From the NCBI GenBank assembly GCA_002307135.1, contig DBTQ01000002.1, positions 65,055 through 129,054 on the forward strand: a stretch of 64,000 nt of DNA, written 5' to 3'. Below, piece after piece: positions 26,611 through 34,455 of this stretch (its first letter is position 1; each line of letters opens with the position of its first letter). The notes below the pieces were generated by a model. That model was not told the DNA's origin and did no database searches. It saw only the letters and a list, made by a program, of their open reading frames with translations. The translations under genes were made by a program, and so were the position numbers. Origin of the DNA: Bacteroidetes bacterium UBA1312 (GTDB lineage Bacteria > Bacteroidota > Bacteroidia > Chitinophagales > Chitinophagaceae).

Positions 26611-26663
26611 TACTAATAAATAAGACCAAACTCTTGAACTGAGTTTGGTCTTATTTATTAGTA
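26611..26663. terminator. Long perfect hairpin after purL
   Basis: A 23-bp perfect stem (26611-26633 with 26641-26663) has a 7-base loop. Its A-rich 5' and T-rich 3' outer arms let it act as an intrinsic terminator in either direction. It starts 9 bases after the purL stop. Confidence 0.8.
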
Positions 26664-26721
26664 TCCCATAGACCTTTACCTCACCTTTTCAAATCAATTA
26701 CCCGACTTACTTTACAAGTCG

Positions 26722-26729
26722 TATCTTTG
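26722..26729 (+). promoter_or_regulatory. -7 box TATCTTTG upstream of accD
   Basis: Ideal TAnnTTTG match, 67 bases before the accD ATG. The -33 region is not well matched. Confidence 0.45.
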
Positions 26730-26796
26730 CCAGCCGAATATAAAAGTGATCGTGCTTTAGTTCGGATTATTCATGTAAAAAAACTTTTGTACAGAT

Positions 26797-27648
26797 ATGT
26801 CATCAACATGGTTTAAGCGCATAAAAAAAGGTGTTATCACCGAAACCAATGAGAAAAAAGAGGCTCCGGACGGACTTTGGCACAAATGTTCTGAGTGCAG
26901 AACAACCATAACGGTAAAAGAATTGAAAGAAAATCTTTACCTCTGCCCCAAATGCAATCATCATAATCGTATTAATGCTCCTGAATACTTCGATATTATA
27001 TTTGACGAAGGCACTTGCCAAATGTTGTTTACCAATATAATTTCTGTAGATAAGTTAGGTTTTGTAGATCTGAAACCCTACGCATTAAGATTAAAGGAAG
27101 CTCAAAAACCAGGGACTGACGATGCTTTATCTGTAGGTGTTGGTAAAATCGATGGTAAAGGACTGGTTGTTGCCTGTATGAATTTCAACTTTATCGGAGG
27201 GTCAATGGGTTCAGTTGTGGGTGAAAAAATCAGTCGTGGTATCGATTACGCCATTGAGCACAAATTACCTTTTATGATTATCTCCAAATCTGGCGGCGCT
27301 CGTATGATGGAAAGTGCATTTTCACTAATGCAAATGGCAAAAACATCTGCTAAACTTACACGACTGGCGAAGGCAAAACTACCTTATATATCATTGATGA
27401 CTGATCCTACCACCGGAGGTGTTACAGCATCATTTGCCATGCTTGGTGATATCAATATTGCTGAACCCAAGGCTCTTATTGGCTTTGCAGGCCCACGCAT
27501 TATCAAAGAAACCATTAAAAAGGACTTACCCGCAGGCTTCCAACGCTCAGAATTCTTATTAGAACATGGGTTTTTAGATTTTATAGTTGACAGAAAAAAA
27601 TTGAAAGAAAAATTAAGCCAAACGATAGATTGGTTTATGAACAAATAA
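26797..27648 (+). CDS. accD: Acetyl-CoA carboxylase carboxyltransferase subunit beta
   Basis: 283 residues. The N-terminal zinc ribbon has C31, C34, C50 and C53 (KCSECRTT ... LCPKCNHH). The crotonase-like carboxyltransferase core has GSMGSVVGEKISRG and SKSGGARMMESAFSLMQMAK (SGGARMMES), then MTDPTTGGVTASFAMLGD. It transfers carboxyl from biotin to acetyl-CoA, starting fatty acid synthesis. accA is not adjacent; smpB follows after 43 bases and may share the transcript. Confidence 0.95.
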   Translation: MSSTWFKRIKKGVITETNEKKEAPDGLWHKCSECRTTITVKELKENLYLCPKCNHHNRINAPEYFDIIFDEGTCQMLFTNIISVDKLGFVDLKPYALRLKEAQKPGTDDALSVGVGKIDGKGLVVACMNFNFIGGSMGSVVGEKISRGIDYAIEHKLPFMIISKSGGARMMESAFSLMQMAKTSAKLTRLAKAKLPYISLMTDPTTGGVTASFAMLGDINIAEPKALIGFAGPRIIKETIKKDLPAGFQRSEFLLEHGFLDFIVDRKKLKEKLSQTIDWFMNK

Positions 27649-27691
27649 CAAAGGCTAGAAAGACTAGACACAAAACACATCATTCAAATAA

Positions 27692-28138
27692 TTGGCTCAG
27701 AATATTTACATAAAAAATAGGCCTGCAACTTTCGAATATGCAATAGAAGATAAGTTGAAAGCAGGGATTATGCTAACGGGCTCAGAAATAAAGTCCATTA
27801 GGAATAGCCGTGTGAGTTTCAATGACAGTTATTGTATCTTTTATAAAGGTGAATTATGGGTAAAAAGTCTGTTTATTGGCGAATACGCTAATGCGGGCTA
27901 TGCAGCCCATGTAACAACCCGGGAACGGAAACTATTGCTTACCAAAAAAGAGTTGCGGAAATGGGAAAATAAAATCAAAGAAAAAGGATTTAGTATCATA
28001 CCGCTTGCCATGTTTATAGACGATAATGGCTATGCCAAACTTGAAATCGGGTTGGGTAAAGGCAAGAAGTTATATGACAAAAGGGAAAGTATCAAAAACA
28101 GAGATGCAGACCGCGACCTTAAACGATATTTAAAGTAG
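27692..28138 (+). CDS. smpB: SsrA-binding protein SmpB, TTG start
   Basis: 148 residues. It has NIYIKNRPATFEYAIEDK, GIMLTGSEIKSIRNSRVSF, AYCIFYKGELWV-type and ANAGYAAH, and the lysine/arginine-rich C-terminal KKLYDKRESIKNRDADRDL. SmpB binds tmRNA and brings it to stalled ribosomes. The start must be TTG at 27692: a TAA stop codon is directly in front of it in frame, and the homologous N-terminus MA(Q/K)NIYIKN begins exactly there. A strong hairpin terminator follows. The ssrA gene itself was not found in the window. Confidence 0.95.
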   Translation: MAQNIYIKNRPATFEYAIEDKLKAGIMLTGSEIKSIRNSRVSFNDSYCIFYKGELWVKSLFIGEYANAGYAAHVTTRERKLLLTKKELRKWENKIKEKGFSIIPLAMFIDDNGYAKLEIGLGKGKKLYDKRESIKNRDADRDLKRYLK

Positions 28139-28166
28139 CTTTTCAATCCAACAAAATTCAATACTT

Positions 28167-28218
28167 GCAAAATGAAATTTGACTTAACTCAAATTTCATT
28201 TTGCTTTTTGTTTTTATT
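28167..28218 (+). terminator. Terminator after smpB
   Basis: A 16-bp perfect stem (28167-28182 with 28189-28204) has a 6-base loop and is followed by a T-rich tail. It begins 28 bases after the smpB stop. Confidence 0.8.
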
Positions 28219-28263
28219 GTACGTTTTACCCATAACTTTATGTAGCCTAAAAACAATAAGCTT

Positions 28264-28737
28264 ATGTTATGGCGTACATTTACAGGTAAGTCTATCAATT
28301 TACCCATCAAATCAGCAGTGGAAGCTGCAATAGTCCGAGAAAAAGAGCAAGGTTACCGGCTCAAAGTCTGTATCGGCACTGACTCACAAGTACATGCCAA
28401 AGAAACAGATTTCGCTACTGTAATTGTCTTTGTCCGCGAAAAACACGGTGCATTTATGTTCATCCACAATGAAAAAACAAAGTATCGTTTTTCAGTAAAA
28501 GAGCGGATGCTGGCTGAAGTAGCCAAAAGTATTGAAATAGCTTATGAACTCTGTGACCTATTTACCCGTTACGATGTAGATATGGAAGTACATGCCGACA
28601 TCAATACTAATCCCCAATTTAAAAGCAATGAGGCGCTACGTGAAGCAATGGGTTATATACTTGGTATGGGCTTCGCATTCAAAGCCAAACCTGAAGCTTT
28701 TGCAAGTAGTTGCTGCGCAGATAAAATGGTCAATTAA
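28264..28737 (+). CDS. YkuK/DUF458 ribonuclease H-like protein
   Basis: 157 residues. The patterns VCIGTDSQVHAKETDFATVI and MEVHADINTNPQFKSN place an Asp in the first strand and Asp/Asn after the fourth, as in the RNase H-like DUF458 family (Bacillus YkuK). The nucleic-acid target and function are not known. Its stop codon abuts the stop codon of the convergent secreted-protein gene with no base between them. Confidence 0.85.
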   Translation: MLWRTFTGKSINLPIKSAVEAAIVREKEQGYRLKVCIGTDSQVHAKETDFATVIVFVREKHGAFMFIHNEKTKYRFSVKERMLAEVAKSIEIAYELCDLFTRYDVDMEVHADINTNPQFKSNEALREAMGYILGMGFAFKAKPEAFASSCCADKMVN

Positions 28738-29295
28738 TTATTGCTCTAAAATATATACAAATAAATCCTGTTTGGAACTTTCCCTGTTACCCGAAATCTC
28801 TAATACTTTTATATAATCATATTTTTTGCTGGCAAATTTCACAGACAACTGACTTGGGGCAGTTGTTCTAGTTTTAGAATTACCGATTACACCAACCTTG
28901 CCTATTGAGCCAAAGCGTCCCATAAATGGTGTGCTATAGCCAGTACGCTCTATGTTAATGATTGGCGTCCCCCTTTGCCTCATATCTTTCACACTTACTT
29001 CCACTGTCTTTTTATTTTTATTATGTACAGCAACAACGGTATAGAGGGTCTTCTTTTTACTAGTATCATAAACAAGGTAAGTAGTCACAAAAACATTTGT
29101 AGCCAATTTACTATACGATTTCGAATAAAAAAGAGGAGTACGTTTCTGGTCATTTACAGCGTACTCCGTTCCTTTATGTAAAAGTGATTTACTTTTTTTC
29201 GGTGCCCGATTCGAACCTGGTGTTGCATAAGCAATTGAGCAAACAAAGCAAAGTAATAGGAGAGCAGTCAATGCGCTAAAAGATAAATGTTTCAT
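28738..29295 (-). CDS. Secreted protein of unknown function
   Basis: 185 residues. A signal peptide is clear (MKHLSFSALTALLLLCFVCS, cleavage near AYA). The mature protein starts with a basic stretch (NRAPKKSKSLLHKG) and continues as beta strands with VFVTTYLVYDTSKKKTLYTV and VEVSVKDMRQRG. No family is recognised. It is convergent with the YkuK-like gene and divergent from the TetR/paa run across 166 bases, so it is a neighbour of the PaaR-like operator but not clearly controlled by it. Confidence 0.7.
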   Translation of the reverse strand: MKHLSFSALTALLLLCFVCSIAYATPGSNRAPKKSKSLLHKGTEYAVNDQKRTPLFYSKSYSKLATNVFVTTYLVYDTSKKKTLYTVVAVHNKNKKTVEVSVKDMRQRGTPIINIERTGYSTPFMGRFGSIGKVGVIGNSKTRTTAPSQLSVKFASKKYDYIKVLEISGNRESSKQDLFVYILEQ

Positions 29296-29408
29296 AGAGG
29301 CACATTTTATAATTATTGGTACTCGAATGTAATTATTTTAAGCCAAAATAAAAATTAATGTTACAAGTCAACAGCGTCAATTCTTGTACTAATAAAACAC
29401 AAAAACTA

Positions 29409-29424
29409 ACTAACGTTTGTTAGT
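29409..29424. promoter_or_regulatory. PaaR-like palindromic operator over the TetR/paa promoter
   Basis: ACTAACGTTTGTTAGT is a near-perfect palindrome. Its inner 14 bases (29410-29423) match the Thermus PaaR consensus CNAACGNNCGTTNG at all but one fixed position (from memory of that work). The -33 TTTG of the promoter (29416-29419) lies in its centre, so a bound repressor would block transcription. Confidence 0.6.
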
Positions 29425-29446
29425 TTTATAAAAATAATTATCTTTG
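29416..29446 (+). promoter_or_regulatory. Promoter TTTG-N19-TATCTTTG for the paa run
   Basis: The -33 TTTG (29416-29419) and -7 TATCTTTG (29439-29446) are separated by exactly 19 bases, the canonical Bacteroidetes spacing. A start of transcription near 29452 is expected, just before the TetR ATG. Confidence 0.7.
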
Positions 29447-29461
29447 TACCGTACAATTGCA

Positions 29462-30061
29462 ATGAAGAGAATACTGATGCCGTCGGTAAAAACAAAAATA
29501 ACTAAACGAGCATTAATTGTGTCCGAAGCGGCCAAACTTTTTAAAGAAAAAGGGTTTGGTGGGGCATCAATGCGAGACCTCGCCGAAAAGGTGGGGATGG
29601 AGGCGGCTAGCATATACCATCACATACGTTCTAAAGAAGAGCTACTGGAAGAAATTTGTTTCGGGTTGGCCAAAACGTATGAAACTCAACTTTCAGAAAT
29701 TGAACAACAAAAAATCGGTTACCCTGAAAAAATAGAAGCGCTAATCGCATTCCATGTTCAACTGATTATTGAGGATGTAAACGCAGTGTCCGTACTCAAC
29801 AATGATTGGAAATATTTGAGCAGCGAAAAAATGATTGACTTCAAAACAATGCGAAAAGATTATGAAAAACGTTTCGCAGCGCTTATTAGTAAAGGCATAG
29901 AAGCAGGTGTTTTCAAAAATGTAAATGTATCCATCGCACTGTTTACAATACTATCATCATTAAGATGGGTAGAGCTTTGGTACAAACCAACAAGAGGAGT
30001 AACAAAAGAAGATTTAGCAAAAAATATTAGTGCCATTTTAATGAATGGCGTAAAAGCATAA
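29462..30061 (+). CDS. TetR family regulator, probable phenylacetate repressor PaaR
   Basis: 199 residues from ATG 29462. The N-terminal helix-turn-helix domain reads IVSEAAKLFKEKGFGGASMR and DLAEKVGMEAASIYHHIRSK, typical TetR. The C-terminal ligand domain ends with FTILSSLRWVELWYKP, as in regulators of acyl-CoA-linked pathways. It is the first gene before paaE (7-base gap) and has an autoregulatory-looking palindrome over its promoter, so repression relieved by phenylacetyl-CoA is inferred. An upstream TTG at 29444 lies within the -7 box and cannot be the start. ATG 29477 (MPSVKTKITKRAL) is an alternative that would leave a 5' leader of about 25 bases. Confidence 0.85.
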   Translation: MKRILMPSVKTKITKRALIVSEAAKLFKEKGFGGASMRDLAEKVGMEAASIYHHIRSKEELLEEICFGLAKTYETQLSEIEQQKIGYPEKIEALIAFHVQLIIEDVNAVSVLNNDWKYLSSEKMIDFKTMRKDYEKRFAALISKGIEAGVFKNVNVSIALFTILSSLRWVELWYKPTRGVTKEDLAKNISAILMNGVKA

Positions 30062-30068
30062 CTATAAT

Positions 30069-31148
30069 ATGTCTATAACATTTCATCCACTTAAAGTAAA
30101 AAACATCCGTCGTGAAACGGCTGATTGTGTCTCCATTGCTTTTGATGTTCCAGAATCTATCCTATCAGATTTTGAATTCAAACAAGGTCAGTACCTCACC
30201 TTCAGAAAAGAAATTAATGGTAATGAAGTACGCCGATCTTATTCTATTTGTAGCAGCCCATCAGATAAAGAATTGAGGGTAGCAATAAAACAAGTTGAAG
30301 AGGGGATATTCTCGACTTTCATCAACAACGAATTAAAGGTCGGAGACGTTTTGGACACCATGACTCCACAGGGATTGTTTACGACTCCATTACACCCCGA
30401 CAACAAAAATAATTATCTTGCATTTGCCGCCGGAAGCGGTATTACACCTGTATTATCAATCATCAAATCCGTACTCCAAACGGAGCCCCAAAGCCAATTT
30501 TGTTTAATATACGGCAATAAAAATCGCAGCTCTATCATCTTTAAATCAGAATTAGAGGCGCTTAAAAACAAGTATATGGAGCGATTCAGCGTGTATCATA
30601 TCCTCAGCCGTGAGCAAGCGGATGCAGAGCTTTTGCATGGAAGAATTGATGCAAAAAAATCTGCTTACTTTCTCGATAATATTATTGATGCACACAACAT
30701 AAGCGAAGTATTCCTTTGCGGACCTGAAGAAATGATTATGAATGTAAAAGATGTACTCTTGGCTTCTGGCGTTCCAGAAAATAAAGTGCATTACGAATTA
30801 TTCTTTTCCACTGTTGCCGCACAAAAACAGAAACAACGTGAAGAGTCGAATATAGGACAGGATACCCTGAGCAGTGTGTCTATTAAATTAGATGGCTCCA
30901 CAACAGTACTTACGCTCGGATATAATGGTGAAAGCATATTAGATGCCGCTCTAAATAACGGTGCAGATTTACCGTTTGCGTGTAAAGGTGGTGTATGTGC
31001 AACCTGCCGTTGCAAATTAGAAGAAGGCGAAGTAGAAATGGATGTTAATTACTCTTTGGAAAAAGATGAAATAGAACATGGCTTTATTTTAGCATGTCAA
31101 TCACATCCTCGTAGCGAAAAAGTAGTGGTAAACTTTGATATTCGATAA
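30069..31148 (+). CDS. paaE: Phenylacetyl-CoA epoxidase reductase subunit PaaE
   Basis: 359 residues. The N-terminal FAD-binding part has RRSYSICSSPSDKELRV. The NAD-binding part has AAGSGITPVLSIIKSVL and FLCGPEEMI. The C-terminal plant-type 2Fe-2S domain has CKGGVCATCRCKLEEGE with a fourth Cys in FILACQSHP. This domain order (FNR-like then ferredoxin) is that of PaaE, which passes electrons from NADPH to the PaaAC diiron oxygenase. The 7-base spacing from the regulator and the following paaA support the assignment. Confidence 0.94.
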   Translation: MSITFHPLKVKNIRRETADCVSIAFDVPESILSDFEFKQGQYLTFRKEINGNEVRRSYSICSSPSDKELRVAIKQVEEGIFSTFINNELKVGDVLDTMTPQGLFTTPLHPDNKNNYLAFAAGSGITPVLSIIKSVLQTEPQSQFCLIYGNKNRSSIIFKSELEALKNKYMERFSVYHILSREQADAELLHGRIDAKKSAYFLDNIIDAHNISEVFLCGPEEMIMNVKDVLLASGVPENKVHYELFFSTVAAQKQKQREESNIGQDTLSSVSIKLDGSTTVLTLGYNGESILDAALNNGADLPFACKGGVCATCRCKLEEGEVEMDVNYSLEKDEIEHGFILACQSHPRSEKVVVNFDIR

Positions 31149-31200
31149 ACAATAAATTTTATAATCTTCATTTTAGGTCACACTCAAAAAAACTGATGTT

Positions 31201-32151
31201 ATGAGTCCGCAAATAAATTTAGAAGAACAATTTCAGGCAAAAATTGATGCCGAAATAAAAATTGAACCAAAAGATTGGATGCCGGATGCGTATCGCAAAA
31301 CGCTTGTCCGCCAGATATCACAACATGCACACTCAGAGATTGTAGGTATGCTGCCAGAAGGCAACTGGCTTACACGCGCTCCCTCACTCAAAAGAAAGGC
31401 AACTCTATTGGCTAAAGTACAAGATGAAGCAGGACATGGGTTGTATCTCTACAGTGCTGTCGAAACACTTGGTGTGACACGTTTACAGACCATCGAAGAT
31501 TTAATTTCAGGAAAAGCAAAATACTCCAGCATATTCAACTACCCTACCCTTACTTGGGCTGATATGGGTGCAATAGGATGGCTGGTGGACGGTGCCGCTA
31601 TTATGAATCAAGTCCCGCTTTGTAGAGCGTCTTACGGACCCTATGCACGTGCTATGGTGCGTGTATGCAAAGAAGAAAGCTTTCACCAACGTCAGGGTTA
31701 TGAAATAATGATGACACTGGCATCGGGCTCTGCAGAACAAAAAGAAATGGCTCAAGATGCACTCAACCGCTGGTGGTGGCCGGCTATTATGATGTTTGGC
31801 CCTACTGATGCTGAATCTGCAAACACAGAGCAATCCGTAAAATGGAAAATAAAACGCCATACCAATGATGAATTGCGTCAAAAATTTATTGACGCAACGG
31901 TACCACAGGCAGAATACATAGGACTTACTATTCCTGACAAGGACTTAAAATGGAATGAAGAAAAAGGCATGTACGATTTTGGCCCGATTGATTGGGACGA
32001 ATTTTGGAATGTGGTAAAAGGCAATGGACCATGCAATAAACAAAGATTGGAAGCGCGCCGCAATGCGCATACAGAAGGTGCCTGGGTACGCGATGCCGCT
32101 TCCGCTTATGCAGAGAAAAGAGCAAAGCGTGCGGCTAGTAAAGTAGCTTAA
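31201..32151 (+). CDS. paaA: 1,2-phenylacetyl-CoA epoxidase catalytic subunit PaaA
   Basis: 316 residues. A ferritin-like four-helix diiron protein. The metal-binding motifs are visible as QDEAGHGLYLYSA (ExxH) and CKEESFHQRQGYEI (ExxH). SEIVGMLPEGNWLTRAPSL and GPYARAMVRV are typical of PaaA. It inserts one oxygen atom into the ring of phenylacetyl-CoA. The C-terminus is basic and Ala-rich. A 66-base gap separates it from a lipoprotein gene that is not part of the usual paa order. Confidence 0.96.
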   Translation: MSPQINLEEQFQAKIDAEIKIEPKDWMPDAYRKTLVRQISQHAHSEIVGMLPEGNWLTRAPSLKRKATLLAKVQDEAGHGLYLYSAVETLGVTRLQTIEDLISGKAKYSSIFNYPTLTWADMGAIGWLVDGAAIMNQVPLCRASYGPYARAMVRVCKEESFHQRQGYEIMMTLASGSAEQKEMAQDALNRWWWPAIMMFGPTDAESANTEQSVKWKIKRHTNDELRQKFIDATVPQAEYIGLTIPDKDLKWNEEKGMYDFGPIDWDEFWNVVKGNGPCNKQRLEARRNAHTEGAWVRDAASAYAEKRAKRAASKVA

Positions 32152-32217
32152 TCATATTTATCAATGACGAAATTCAGATGTATAATTAATCTGACCTCAA
32201 TATAGATAGCATTAATA

Positions 32218-32802
32218 ATGAGAAAATATTTAACCATTACTGTACAATTTTTAAATGCATTTACTTTTGTTGGACTATTTACAACAACTATGTCGTGTGC
32301 ATCTATGGCTAACAAAACAGCTTATTGCACAAAAAATTTTTCGATTCCCAAATCGGCAAAAATAATAATTACAAAACCTACGCTCATAGTTTGCACCGAT
32401 TGCGATGAAAATGAAAAGGACACTTACAGGATTTTAAAAAATCAACTATCCCTGGATTTAAAACCATATAACATCAGCACATTAGATGATAATATGGCAA
32501 TAACTGAAAATTTTGACGCGATAAAAGCCGATAATTTAGTCAATTTCAATGGTACACATAATGCAGATTTTATACTGCTAACTAAAGTGACCAGTTCATT
32601 AGTGATGCAAACTAGCGATTATAAAATTGAATATAAACTTGTATCTGTATCAGATAAAAAATTACAATTCCACAGCAAATATAATTCTAAATATAGCGGC
32701 GGAGTTGTGGTTCTTCTTCCTTGGTCAGAGTATCCAAATTCAGAGAAATTGATGAGAATGGCAATTTCTGGTGCCTTACACCAACTTAAAAAACAACTAT
32801 AA
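32218..32802 (+). CDS. Predicted lipoprotein of unknown function inside the paa run
   Basis: 194 residues. A long hydrophobic N-terminus (FLNAFTFVGLFTTTMSCAS) ends in a lipobox-like TMSC, suggesting lipidation at C27. The mature part has paired cysteines (VCTDCDEN), alternating beta strands, TLDDNMAI, ADFILLTKVTSSLVMQTS and a C-terminal MRMAISGALHQLKKQL helix. The layout resembles small outer-membrane-associated lipoproteins with a GNA1162/LptE-like look, but no family is certain. It lies in frame with the operon direction between paaA and paaB, with 66- and 50-base gaps, where known paa operons have no gene. Confidence 0.7.
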   Translation: MRKYLTITVQFLNAFTFVGLFTTTMSCASMANKTAYCTKNFSIPKSAKIIITKPTLIVCTDCDENEKDTYRILKNQLSLDLKPYNISTLDDNMAITENFDAIKADNLVNFNGTHNADFILLTKVTSSLVMQTSDYKIEYKLVSVSDKKLQFHSKYNSKYSGGVVVLLPWSEYPNSEKLMRMAISGALHQLKKQL

Positions 32803-32852
32803 ACCCAATTTCGACACAATAACAACTAACGATTTTTTAAAAGACAGCTTTT

Positions 32853-33140
32853 ATGGAAAACAAAGATTGGCCACTCTGGGAAATATTTATCCGCAGCAGA
32901 CAAGGTCTTGATCACAAACATGTTGGCAGCCTACATGCAGCCGATGCACAGATGGCCATTGAAAATGCACGCGATGTCTATACACGTCGTATGGAAGGTG
33001 TGAGCATTTGGGCTGTCGAGTCCAAATTCATTCATGCATCAAATCCTGATGAGGCAAGTTCCTTATTTGAACCCGCAGAAGATAAAGTGTACCGCCATCC
33101 TACTTTTTACGATATCCCAGAGGCTATAGGCCACATGTAA
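32853..33140 (+). CDS. paaB: 1,2-phenylacetyl-CoA epoxidase subunit PaaB
   Basis: 95 residues. WPLWEIFIRSRQGLDHKHVG and SLHAADAQMAIENARDVYTR are the family hallmark, and GVSIWAVESKFI and YRHPTFYDIPEAIGHM complete it. PaaB is a small subunit of the PaaABCE multicomponent epoxidase and helps hold PaaA and PaaE together. It is followed after 7 bases by paaC. Confidence 0.95.
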   Translation: MENKDWPLWEIFIRSRQGLDHKHVGSLHAADAQMAIENARDVYTRRMEGVSIWAVESKFIHASNPDEASSLFEPAEDKVYRHPTFYDIPEAIGHM

Positions 33141-33147
33141 TTTTATT

Positions 33148-33927
33148 ATGAACATAGCACTGCATACTGATATACAGCAAGCACTTTGCAACTACGTTTT
33201 GCAACTTGCCGATACAAATCTTATTCTTGGTCAGCGTATCTGCGAATGGTGCGGACACGGGCCTATTCTGGAACAGGACATTGCATTGTCCAATATTGGG
33301 CTCGATCTACTTGGCCAAACCCGTAGCCTTTATCAATACGCTGCCACGTTGCAAGGCGAAAGCAAAACAGAAGATGACTTAGCATTTTTGCGTAGCGAAC
33401 GACAATTCAAAAATTTGCTTTTAGCAGAACAACCCAATGGTGATTTTGGATACACAGTTTTACGTCAGTTTTTGTACGAAGCATTTCAACTATTATTACT
33501 AGACCGATTAAAAAACAGTAGTGACCAACAATTGGCTGCCATTGCAGAAAAATCACTTATTGAAACCACTTATCATTACAAGTGGAGTGCGGAATGGGTA
33601 ATAAGACTTGGCGATGGTACTGATGAAAGTAAAAGCCGTATCCAAAAATCTGTAAACGAAATATGGACTTATACCGGCGAAATGTTTATACCATCAGTTG
33701 ATGAACAGACATTGACTTCCGCAGGAATTATTCCGGATGTTACAAACTTAAAAGAGGAGTGGCTCCATAAAGTAACAGAAGTATTTGCGGAAGCTACACT
33801 TGATATGCCAGACAATAATGGCTGGATGCAACGAGGTGGAAAAACAGGTGTTCATACAGAACACTTAGGCTATATGCTTGCCGAAATGCAATACCTACAA
33901 AGACAATACCCAGGACAAAAATGGTAA
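33148..33927 (+). CDS. paaC: 1,2-phenylacetyl-CoA epoxidase structural subunit PaaC
   Basis: 259 residues. Ferritin-like fold related to PaaA, with QRICEWCGHGPILEQDIALS, GLDLLGQTRSLYQY and TTYHYKWSAEWVIRLGDGT. It forms the PaaAC heterodimer with the catalytic PaaA. The C-terminus has GGKTGVHTEHLGYMLAEMQ. Its stop codon overlaps the paaD start, so translation is probably coupled. Confidence 0.95.
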   Translation: MNIALHTDIQQALCNYVLQLADTNLILGQRICEWCGHGPILEQDIALSNIGLDLLGQTRSLYQYAATLQGESKTEDDLAFLRSERQFKNLLLAEQPNGDFGYTVLRQFLYEAFQLLLLDRLKNSSDQQLAAIAEKSLIETTYHYKWSAEWVIRLGDGTDESKSRIQKSVNEIWTYTGEMFIPSVDEQTLTSAGIIPDVTNLKEEWLHKVTEVFAEATLDMPDNNGWMQRGGKTGVHTEHLGYMLAEMQYLQRQYPGQKW

Positions 33928-34412
33928 TGACTGAAGCGGATATTTGGACTATACTGGAAACAGTTCCTGACCCTGAAGTGCCTGTGTTGAGCATTTTAGA
34001 TTTGGGAATTGTTCGTGCTGTTTCAATTGAAGCAAACGACTCCGTTCAAATCACAATTACACCTACCTATTCAGGCTGTCCCGCAATGGACATGATATCG
34101 ATGGGCATCCGCATGAAGCTATTGGAAAATGGGGTTAAAAATATCCATATCATCAACCAGCTAAGTCCTGCATGGACTACAGACTGGATGAGCGATGCAG
34201 GTAAACAAAAATTAAAAGCATACGGCATTGCACCACCATTAGACCAGCACAACAATTCAGAATTGTTTGGAGAAGAGCACAAAATACAATGCCCGCAATG
34301 TAACTCCTTCAATACGGAACTAATCAGTCAGTTTGGTTCTACTTCCTGCAAAGCATTGTACCGCTGCCTCGATTGTAAAGAACCATTTGATTATTTTAAG
34401 TGCCACAGATAA
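33921..34412 (+). CDS. paaD: Phenylacetate degradation protein PaaD (MIP18-like)
   Basis: 163 residues. The DUF59/MIP18 domain has VPDPEVPVLSILDLGIVR and TPTYSGCPAMDMISMGI. The C-terminal zinc ribbon has CPQCNSFN and YRCLDCKEPFDYFKCH. PaaD is thought to help mature the iron centres of the epoxidase. Two starts are possible, ATG 33921 (7-base overlap with paaC) and ATG 33927 (TAATG overlap); both are in frame and I cannot decide between them. Confidence 0.94.
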   Translation: MVMTEADIWTILETVPDPEVPVLSILDLGIVRAVSIEANDSVQITITPTYSGCPAMDMISMGIRMKLLENGVKNIHIINQLSPAWTTDWMSDAGKQKLKAYGIAPPLDQHNNSELFGEEHKIQCPQCNSFNTELISQFGSTSCKALYRCLDCKEPFDYFKCHR

Positions 34413-34455
34413 ACAATAATTAATTCAACTAAGGTTAGATAATAATAGGACATTA

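Noticed and set aside
29195..29225. GGTTCGAATCGGGCACC on the reverse strand, like a tRNA T-arm
   Set aside because: The flanks do not pair as a T-stem or acceptor stem, there is no D- or anticodon arm, and the bases are codons of the secreted protein at 28738-29295.
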